Shown one piece after another: positions 56,511-64,000 of a stretch of DNA of 64,000 nt. Source of the stretch: Blepharisma japonicum (Eukaryota; Ciliophora; Heterotrichea; Heterotrichida; Blepharismidae); assembly GCA_949751835.1 (NCBI GenBank), contig CATKHK010000003.1, forward strand, positions 248,001 through 312,000, read 5' to 3'. The translations under genes were made by a program, and so were the position numbers. Position 1 is the stretch's first letter. Each line of letters starts with the position of its first letter. The notes beneath the pieces are model-generated. The model did not search any database. It was not told where the DNA came from and worked only from the letters and a program-made list of their open reading frames with translations.

Positions 56511-57624
56511 AACCATAAGAATAAATAGCGCAACTAAATGCAGAATTTTTCAAAATAAGGTAAATATAAAGCTGTAGTCATTTTTATTAAATTTAATCCT
56601 TCAACAATTTTATAAAAGAAGTTACAATTTTATGATAGTGAATTAATCAAAAAGCTTTAAGAAATTATTTTTTGTGAAACAATTTTTATGGTAAAGATAT
56701 CATTGAATTTTGAAGTCTAGCTATTGAAGAAAATAGGCAGTTTGCTTCTAATATAAGACTATAATATTTATATTAAAAAGGAATGAAACTTTACGTTATT
56801 ACACGAATATCTTCTATATATGCTCAAGTAATCATACATATAAGGCATTTATTTAAAATATTAGGTGAAGTATATAAAGCTTTAGTAAGCTCTGCTGATC
56901 TTTAGGCTTATGATAAGTTTTAAAAAGAAGAGAAATTTTTAGACTTTAATGTTAAATTGAAAGAGTTTAGAGAAGACTCTATGGTGAATATAAAACTTTG
57001 AAAGCAATATTAAATGGAGATCGCAGGATATAATGCCACTATATATGCGAAATACGTTATATGATATTTTAGACAAACTAATGACTAAAATAAATAGCAT
57101 AGGGCATAATTTCAATAATATTGAGCTAAATTCTTTTTGAAGAATGCTCTTAAACAATATGCTAGCTTAATGATTCATCAACAAATAAGTAAGAGAGGAA
57201 CAATCTTAATTTACTACTTTAAAAATAATTAGCCGCATAATGATTGTTTTCAGCACAAGCAGTCATACTTAGATTAAGAATTTTACTGTTACTTTCATAT
57301 ATATTCTGCGTAATTCTCACGAATACACAAGCCATAAATATAAAATAAAATTCCTAAAAGTAATAAATTTCTTTTTAATTTCCAATTCCAAAATTCATTT
57401 CAAAATTCCCCACGATTTCTATGCTTAATTAATTGAAGTGTTAAATGGCATAAAGTTCATAAATGTCTAACAATATAAAAAATATTTAAATTTTTTTGCC
57501 CTAAAACAAGTAAATCGCTTTAATTTTCTAGTTTTCAAAGATCCTTTTTTCCGAAAGAGTTGCTCCATGCCTTCTTTTCTTACAGGTATTGCCGTCTTTA
57601 CTGATCTTGTAAAATATTGCAAAT
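56511..57624. other. Gap of 1.1 kb with weak coding-like scraps
   Basis: Between 56783 and about 57300 at least two frames look partly coding (for example KEEKFLDFNVKLKEF in one frame and KLMTKINSIGHNF in another), each broken by TAA or TAG. This may be another decayed gene. No family recognised. Confidence 0.35.
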
Positions 57625-59772
57625 ATGAAGAGCTTAAAAGACGACATTCAATCTCTTAATAAATCCAGCAATTCTTATGCACAGCATTGGTACTTGCTAT
57701 TTAAAAATCGGTCAAACGAAACTCGATTTGCAACAGAACTTTTGTCGCATCAGAAAACTTCAATAACTATAATTTACATCTGCACAATTTTTGTAATAGC
57801 TTTATTTTTATCAAGAAAAGAAATAACTTGTCTGCAAGCATTTCTATTATGCCTGTCTGTCCTACCATTTCTTCTAGTAAAAATTGAAAGTGCTTTGGTC
57901 CATAGGATCTTTACAGAAATCATTGCTGTGCAATTTATTTTAGCTACGATAAACACTGGCTCAATATATGAATGTATATGTGCCTTTATACCAAGTAGCA
58001 TTTTGAACTATTATTTTTTGAAAACATGAATATATAGCCTTATCATGAATCTTCCCGAGATGCTGCTAGTATATTTAGTAAAAGATGTAGAAATATTTAA
58101 TATTCTTTGTGCTGTTTTTTGTCATATTTTTTGAATTGGAATGATTGAAAAAGACATGAAACTCATTTGAGTACTATATCGCTCACAAAAATATGAATGC
58201 AATAAATTTGAGTCATTACTTCAAGGACCAGAAAATTCCATAATTAGCGCAGAATGTGACCGAAAAGGGGGAAACAATAAAAAAGAAAAAGAAGTGTTTT
58301 CAAAGGTGAAATTGAAAGAAGACCGCTTCAGCATCCACGTAGAATTAGCTAGCTTTATCGATGAAATTTTTAATAAATCCTCCTCGAAAGAAATCACGAT
58401 AATATATACAAGAGAATCTTGTGTTCCTCCATGCATTTTGGGAGACAAAAGTTTATATTTGCATGTCCTGAGATGCTTGTTTGGGTATGCCCTTGACTAT
58501 TCCTCATGTGGGACTGAGCTATTATTTCACTTAAAAGGGCCCTCATCGTACACAGATGAATGTGGCATTGAGTTCCAAATTTCTTTTCATTCAGAAAAAG
58601 TGACACAAGATGGTTTAAATAAAATTTTCCTAAATTCAGAATCAATACTCAAGCCTAAGTTTATAGAAACCCCTTCAAAAATTAATAGTAAACTGCTGAT
58701 TTTCAGTCTGATTTTAGAGCTACTCAAAGGCCGGGTTAATCATTGCCTTTATACCCCAAGCAAAAGTAGAGCAGTTTTAAGCGTATTTATTCCAATTAAG
58801 ACTTCTGACAGATGAATTGAGACGACTTTTGTACCGACTCACTCACACCCTGAAATCGCACCAAACAATTCTATCAAATGAAAGCCTGAAAAATCAAAAA
58901 TCGGATCAACGATGAGATCTCAGAGAAGAAAATCTCTAACACAAGCACCAGAGTATTTGGAGTATCTAAAAAAATATTCTACTCATGCTGATAATGACTA
59001 CACGAATCAGCAAGACGTGATAGAAACCCTTTCAGATATATCGAATTCTTCAAGCGCTAATTTTTCTCAAGATTGTGACGAAGATGTCCAGGCGGGTCAT
59101 TGTGGGGTTTCTTATTCCAAGACATACGCAGGGGTGCTATCAACTATCCCTAAATCATCTTTAATCCTGACAATGCAAAATTCAAAATCTATGCCAGAAA
59201 GCCCCTGAAAGCATACTACCGGCTCGCTTAAAGTAAGACGAGTTTACGCAAATAGTAAAAATAACTATTCACCTTTACCTGACTATAAATTCACAGACAC
59301 AAGACCAACCTTTTGCTTATTAGCAGAAGATGCTAATGAGAATAGTTCTTTAAAAAGTGAAGCTGGGACCTTCAAAGTGCTCATTGTTGATGATATGGCC
59401 TCACATAGAGAATTCCTTGAAGCAAACCTGGGAGCCATCACACACATCAATGCAGAACATGCAAAAGATGGGAATGAAGCTTGGAAAATGTATGAGGCCT
59501 ACGCAAAGAGTGGATATATGTATAGAATTATTTTTATGGATTTGATGATGCCTAAGATGGATGGGTACAAATCTACACAAAAAATAAGGGAAATAGAAAA
59601 ACAAAATGAGTATCCAAAGACACTGATATGTGGGATGTCAGGAGATAAAGAAGCTAAAGAAAAATGCGTAAATGCAGGGATGGATGAATTTCGTAAGGGT
59701 TATGTAGTGATAAAGCCGCCTCAGATTTCAGAGGTGAAAGCTATACTTAAGAAAGCTGGAGCGGAGTTTTAG
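57625..59772 (+). CDS. Hybrid phosphorelay protein: membrane region, degenerate kinase domain, receiver
   Basis: 715 residues with several TGA-Trp codons (58027, 58813, 59206). About five or six membrane helices in the first ~190 residues (TSITIIYICTIFVIALFL, ITCLQAFLLCLSVLPFLL). A region of about 230-390 resembles the HATPase fold of histidine kinases (ILGDKSLYLHVLRCLFGYALDYSS) but lacks the N-box Asn, the G1/G2 glycine motifs and an H-box His. After a Ser-rich linker comes a complete receiver domain at about 585-710: VLIVDDM (D589, D590), IIFMDLMMPKMDG (phosphoacceptor D639) and VVIKPP (Lys). The receiver looks functional while the kinase does not, so it probably takes phosphate from another kinase. 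Confidence 0.88.
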
Positions 59773-59979
59773 ATACTTTACAATAATATCAGAATGTTTC
59801 TAAATTAATATAAATTTGAAGTTTTAACAACCTTAAAGAAGGAGAAGCCCAGCATATTATATAAGTTCTGAATTAATAATTATTTTGGCTCCGAACACTA
59901 ATTTTTTATTAAGGGATTTTTATTCATAAATTTTCAGATTAGCCATTTCATGAAGCCAATTCATTCTTGTAAATAAAAA

Positions 59980-60270
59980 ATGTTTGCTAGATCATTCAGA
60001 TATCTAGGTCGAGCCAGCTCTTTCCATACCCTTAGCAGGCCTATACAAAGATTCCAGGTTCGCTCTTTCCAGTTCCAGTAAATCAAATGCAGAGTTAACA
60101 AAACTAATTACTTAAACAAGCTTTCGTCAAGTTTATTAATGAATTTAGCTTATTCACAAGATCTTTATCTATTGAGCACAGAAGATGTTGAATCTTTACT
60201 ATCTAAGATTGAAGAAGAGCAGGTGTAAATTTTATTTAGACTAGGCTTGCGCTTGCTAAGCATTAAATAA
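59980..60270 (+). CDS. Small mitochondrial-type protein with two 15-nt introns
   Basis: 86 residues once introns 60078-60092 (GTAAATCAAATGCAG) and 60225-60239 (GTAAATTTTATTTAG) are removed; either one left in place gives a stop. The N-terminus is Arg/Ser-rich without acidic residues and amphipathic (MFARSFRYLGRASSFHTLSR), a classic mitochondrial presequence. The mature part is short and helical (LNKLSSSLLMNLAYSQDLYLL, DVESLLSKIEEEQ, ending LGLRLLSIK). No family recognised; size fits a ribosomal or respiratory-complex subunit. The exon structure is the main evidence that this is a gene. Confidence 0.7.
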
Positions 60271-60288
60271 TAAAGCATTTATTTAATT

Positions 60289-60564
60289 ATGAATTTCTGT
60301 TTAAATAAGCACAAAAGAATATTGTCTTTGCATTATTCGGCAATTTTGCATAAACTAAATAAAATTCTTCAAATTTCCTGATATCAAGAATTCTTTGAGA
60401 TATTTTATGAGGCACTTTTAGATATTAAAACTAATTTAATAAGCCTTCAATTATACTTTCTTATTTGAAATGGAAAACTGATAGATAATTTTAGCTGCCA
60501 GGCGATTGATTTGTTTAGTTTAATTAATTTTATACTCATAGCTAATATTTATAGAACCGATTAA
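60289..60564 (+). CDS. Possible small ORF, 91 residues
   Basis: ATG to TAA with TGA as Trp at two sites; ends two bases before the ATG of the next gene. Hydrophobic and aromatic (FFEIFYEALLDIK, LFSLINFILIANIY). A stretch this long without TAA or TAG is uncommon in gaps here, but no family is recognised and chance is not excluded. Confidence 0.28.
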
Positions 60565-60566
60565 AG

Positions 60567-61097
60567 ATGAATTCAGCTAGCTTTGACGAAGATCTTCCTG
60601 ACATTAAAGGTTCATTCTCTCTGCCAATGAATATCCCAAGACAATCAAGTCAAATAGGTCAGCCAACATGCATAAAATGCTCTAAACCCTTTTGTGACAC
60701 TGATTTCAATATAGAATGTATAAACCATAAAGTATGCATGCCCTGCAGAGTGCAAAATATGAATGAATGTGTCTTTTTCAGTTGTAGGAGAATTTATAAC
60801 GAAGAAGATAAGGAAATAATTTATGCTTACACCAAAAAAGTTGATGAAAACTACTTTACATGCGACCTATGTGGAGCTAAGAAGCCTAAATTTATGAGGA
60901 AAATCAATAATCAATGTGACTGCAATGTTTGCTTGATGTGCTCGATTGGTGATCCTTATGAATGCGCTTATTGCTGCCTAAGATCATCTGAAATCCAAAT
61001 AAGCGATATCAAAGAAATTACTTGCTCTCATTGTAAAGAACGACTAGACAACCCTGAAAAGCTACGATCGCACAATTGCTATATAGGTTATCAATAA
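60567..61097 (+). CDS. Cys-rich zinc-binding protein, unrecognised
   Basis: 176 residues with about 25 cysteines in CxxC pairs: CIKC, CMPCR, CDLCGAKK, CDCNVCLMC, CAYCC, CSHCKERLDNPEKLRSHNC. The spacing suggests two RING- or IBR-like treble-clef fingers and a final C2H-type finger, but it does not fit a canonical RING (no clear C3HC4 order). No membrane helix or signal peptide. Likely a structural zinc protein, possibly a ubiquitin-pathway component (inference). Confidence 0.75.
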   Translation: MNSASFDEDLPDIKGSFSLPMNIPRQSSQIGQPTCIKCSKPFCDTDFNIECINHKVCMPCRVQNMNECVFFSCRRIYNEEDKEIIYAYTKKVDENYFTCDLCGAKKPKFMRKINNQCDCNVCLMCSIGDPYECAYCCLRSSEIQISDIKEITCSHCKERLDNPEKLRSHNCYIGYQ

Positions 61098-61210
61098 TGA
61101 TTTAATTTAGTCTTCTTGTAATTTTCTGAGTTTTGTGCAGTCTTCAATATTTTATTATCTAAAATAAGTTAAATTTTACCAAATATGACGAGCTGTATAA
61201 TTTTTTAATA

Positions 61211-62656
61211 ATGGACTCGATTCGATTGGAAAAAGAAAGGTAATTTCAAGTTAGGTTTAACTCACACCTATGTGTAAAAGCAATAAAAGTCCCAATATCA
61301 CAAGTTTCAACTTATCTTCTCAGTCTCTCATCTCACCTTTTAAACAAGCCAGGGGTCTCAAATATCGATAAATGCTCAGATCCTCAGTCTCGTCTGATAC
61401 TTCTTGATGAATCTTTAAGCAAACTTTCAACTGAAGAACTTCCTGCTTCTCTAACCTCAAAAATCCTGGATAACTCAGTGGAAATTCTTGATCACACCTT
61501 AGACTTATCATATGACTCATATTCGTTTCAAGAAATACTGAGGCAGCTTCTTCCAAACACTTTGCCGATCCTACCAAACTTCGAAACTATTGGAGACCTC
61601 GCTTATATTAGACTGACTCCTGACTATTCTGAGTATTCAAAACTAATAGGAGAAGTCATTCTTGATAAGAGCGGGAAAAAGTGCGTTGTTGGAGTTTTCC
61701 AAGATAAAGCTGAAGCTATTGCGGGAAGCGGGGACACCAAGGTAAATGCTGTTGAGCATAATCTGCGCATACAATATGACTTTCTTAAAGCACCCCTGGC
61801 TGCAGGCTTGGAAAGTGAAAGAAATCGACTATTAGAAAAATTTGAAAAAAATTCAATAATTTGTGACACTTGTGCAGGGGTCGGACATTTAGCGTTGTTT
61901 GCTGCTAAAAAAGGATTTAATGTGATTTCAAATAGTGAAAGTGAAGAAAATTATGAGGCTTTAGTGGCCAATGCTATTAGTAACCAACTTGACAAAAAAA
62001 TTTATGCATTTAATCTGAAGCCACTTGAACTGCTTGAAAATATAAAAGAATCGTGGGCAAACAATGATGATAAACAAGCTGAAGAAATTCAAACCCAGAG
62101 GGTCCATTATCTATTGAGGTCACCAGACTTTAATGATTTGCCCCATAAAAAGTTTAATCATTTAGTTTTAGAAGTCAAAGATCCTGACTTCCAAGAATTA
62201 GAAAAACTCTATGGATTCTTCAAAGGTGTTACCTACGATCCCCTGCCAAATTTGCATTTTTATGTAGAATCATCTGCAGCTGCTCCTAAAGAAGATATCA
62301 TTGAAAAGCTTTCCAAATCTTGGATGCACAAAATAAAAGACTCACAAATCCAAGAAGTCCATTACGTAAGAGACAAGCTTTACTGCGTTTCTCTCCAAAT
62401 CCCTCAAGAAGTCGCATTTTCACAAGACGATCTCCTCAGAAGTGAAGGGAGTGTTTCAGAAGAAGAAAATTCTGAAGATCTCAGAGAAACCATGTCAAGA
62501 CAAATGGACTTTATGCAGCGTTCTTTAAGAGAAAGTGAGCTTGTACATACTTCTCTATTAATGTCAAATCTCAATTCCCTTATCATTTCTCAGCAAGGAA
62601 AAAGACAGCAGAGTATGCCTGAAAGCCCAACAAAGCGTTTTAGGCCAAATAAATAG
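61211..62656 (+). CDS. Trm5-like protein (tRNA m1G37 methyltransferase family)
   Basis: 476 residues with a 15-nt intron at 61240-61254 (GTAATTTCAAGTTAG) joining MDSIRLEKER to FNSHLCVK. The Trm5 N-terminal D1/D2 features are visible: ILPNFETIGDLAYIRL and YSKLIGEVILDKSGKKCVVGVF. The SAM-binding motif I reads CDTCAGVGHLALFAAKKG (about 210), with VNAVEHNLRIQYDF upstream. The catalytic NLP/NPP motif (family N-L-P) is replaced: the aligned segment is HLVLEVKDPDF. Trm5 makes m1G at position 37 of tRNA to prevent frameshifting. Missing the NLP motif, this could be a divergent enzyme, a paralogue or an inactive one. The C-terminal ~70 residues are acidic and disordered. Confidence 0.8.
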
Positions 62657-62700
62657 GTATAATTAAAAATCGCCATCTTCAATAAAATATTTACACGTAA

Positions 62701-64000
62701 ATGTTTTATCTTTACTTTTTCTTTGTATTAGGATGCTCAGCATTATATGAGAACTGCCCTTATGTGATTCATCCTAGTAAAGAAGAGCTCTCACAGCTTC
62801 TAGAAAACCCTGATTACATGGCGGTTGATATTATTTATGATAGAAATGGTATGCCATCTAAAGTCCTTTCAAATGTCGTTGCTGACGTATTAGACAAGTA
62901 CCATAATTTTGTTAAAGTCTATGCATATGATTGTGCAGATGACGAACAATTGTGCCCTGAAAATATCAAAGCTGAGCTGCCTATATTTGAAGCTCATGTG
63001 CCAGCTGGGCTAAATCCATATACAGGAAAACCACTTGTGCACAAAAGAAAATTTGAAGGAGAAATTGCCTATAAAGAAGTCTCAGACTTTTTTTTGACGA
63101 ATATTCCATTTTTAGGTGAAGTACTAAATAAAGAAAATGAAGAGTTCTTAAATGAAAATCAACTGAACCATGCTATATTGTTTAGTAGCAAAGATAAAGC
63201 TCCACTGATCTTTAAAGCGCTTTCTTCAGAGTTTAGAGGAAGATTGGAATTTTGGGTATCTTTATTGAGTGACGCTGAATATTCAAAGACATTTGGGGTT
63301 ACTGAGTATCCTACACTCATGGTGAGGGTTGGAGAAGATATGTATAAATATACAGGGAAATATGATTTCTTTGAAATTTCAAAATTTTTGGATCAATTTG
63401 CAGCAAAGGAGAGGCAAGAATTAAAACTGAAAAAGAAAAAGCCAAAGGAAGAAAAGAAAGAGGAGCCTGAAATCCCTCAATTTCCTATTCTAGATTTAGA
63501 TTCAAACAGTTTTAAGGAAAAACTAGAAGGAGGCAAGCTTGCAATTGTTCATTTCTTTAAAGAAACCCAAGTTACTGAATGGGAAGAGATCAAAAAGAAC
63601 TACAACGGCGTTGTATTACTTGCAAATTTCCAATGCAAAAATGAAGCTGAAGAAGAGTTTGCAAAATCTTTAGGTGTCAAAAAGTTCCCATCACTTAGAA
63701 TATTCCCTATTAACCGCAAACGTAAAAGCTTGGAACTTGTTTTTTCCAATCAATATGAGTTTGAGTATGAAATTTCTAGAGAGTTGAAAGTAGAAATTAT
63801 CTCACTTACTGATGCAAATATCAATGCTTTCGTCAATCAAGTAGGAGACGAACAAAAAGTAGGGTTATTATACCTAACAGAAACTGCTCCAAGCCTCCAC
63901 TTTAAAGGTCTAGCATCTGACCCTACATTTAAAGATTTTGTTAAATTTGGCAGCCTTAATAAACCTCCAGAGCAAGCAAAACAGATTTTTAACCAAAGCA
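62701..64000 (+). CDS. ER-type thioredoxin-fold protein, 3' end outside the window
   Basis: At least 433 residues, open to the window edge. Signal peptide (MFYLYFFFVLGCSALYE). At least two thioredoxin-like units: FGVTEYPTLMVRVGEDMYKYTGKY near residue 200-225 and FAKSLGVKKFPSLRIFPI near 322-340, both with the cis-Pro motif (YPT, FPS) of the fold. No CxxC active site is seen in the part present. A Lys/Glu-rich linker (KLKKKKPKEEKKEE) separates units. It resembles PDI-family or TXNDC proteins acting as a chaperone rather than an oxidoreductase. The rest of the gene lies beyond 64000. Confidence 0.8.
   Translation, partial: MFYLYFFFVLGCSALYENCPYVIHPSKEELSQLLENPDYMAVDIIYDRNGMPSKVLSNVVADVLDKYHNFVKVYAYDCADDEQLCPENIKAELPIFEAHVPAGLNPYTGKPLVHKRKFEGEIAYKEVSDFFLTNIPFLGEVLNKENEEFLNENQLNHAILFSSKDKAPLIFKALSSEFRGRLEFWVSLLSDAEYSKTFGVTEYPTLMVRVGEDMYKYTGKYDFFEISKFLDQFAAKERQELKLKKKKPKEEKKEEPEIPQFPILDLDSNSFKEKLEGGKLAIVHFFKETQVTEWEEIKKNYNGVVLLANFQCKNEAEEEFAKSLGVKKFPSLRIFPINRKRKSLELVFSNQYEFEYEISRELKVEIISLTDANINAFVNQVGDEQKVGLLYLTETAPSLHFKGLASDPTFKDFVKFGSLNKPPEQAKQIFNQS

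Noticed and set aside
1-64000. tRNA, rRNA, CRISPR, transposon, virus-like element or telomeric repeats
   Set aside because: Looked for characteristic motifs on both strands by eye; none seen. A covariance-model scan was not possible.

Overview
The window looks like macronuclear DNA of a heterotrich ciliate close to Blepharisma. Three things point there. It is AT-rich and gene-dense, with short intergenic gaps. UGA is read as tryptophan: in the pirin, Vps4, cytosolic carboxypeptidase, RINGv, PDE and Prp39-neighbourhood genes, in-frame TGA falls exactly where the families carry Trp, while TAA and TAG end the genes. Ten spliceosomal introns of only 15 or 16 nt (GTA...AG) can be placed, because each restores a conserved frame. 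Genus is inferred; the code and introns are read directly. No tRNA, rRNA, CRISPR array, transposon, virus-like element or telomere was seen. All coordinates below treat TGA as Trp.

Layout. 0-10 kb: a coiled-coil protein, Prp39 splicing factor, a small membrane protein, an M14 carboxypeptidase-like membrane protein without its zinc motif, a cyclic-nucleotide-binding-like protein and an EGF/RING membrane protein. 10-20 kb: a REEP/Yop1 membrane shaper, a START-type lipid-binding protein, a decayed gene and a 1164-residue receptor with ligand-binding and seven or eight membrane segments. 20-30 kb (mostly minus strand): a pentapeptide/WD40 protein with a frame discontinuity, a 1021-residue vWA protein, a RINGv membrane protein, a SHIPPO-repeat axonemal-type protein and two unrecognised proteins. 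30-41 kb: Vps4, pirin, casein kinase 1, a HEATR6-like protein, a cytosolic carboxypeptidase (tubulin deglutamylase family), a basic protein and MCTS1.

41-49 kb: three tandem membrane-anchored cyclic nucleotide phosphodiesterases, then SNF5/SMARCB1. 49-55 kb: a secreted GH16 glucanase, a nucleoside hydrolase, a truncated acyl-CoA-synthetase-like protein, a sterol desaturase/C4-methyl oxidase family enzyme and CCDC47. 55-57.5 kb is a graveyard: a broken mitochondrial carrier and other coding-like scraps. 57.6-64 kb: a degenerate hybrid histidine kinase with an intact receiver, a small mitochondrial-type protein split by two 15-nt introns, a Cys-rich zinc protein, a Trm5-like protein and a thioredoxin-fold ER protein that runs off the window.

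Functionally this is mostly housekeeping (splicing, ESCRT, ER insertion, chromatin remodelling, tRNA modification, purine salvage) plus an unusual density of signalling genes (PDEs, CNB protein, CK1, phosphorelay protein, large receptor). Several family members have lost catalytic residues, so pseudoenzymes are a recurring theme.
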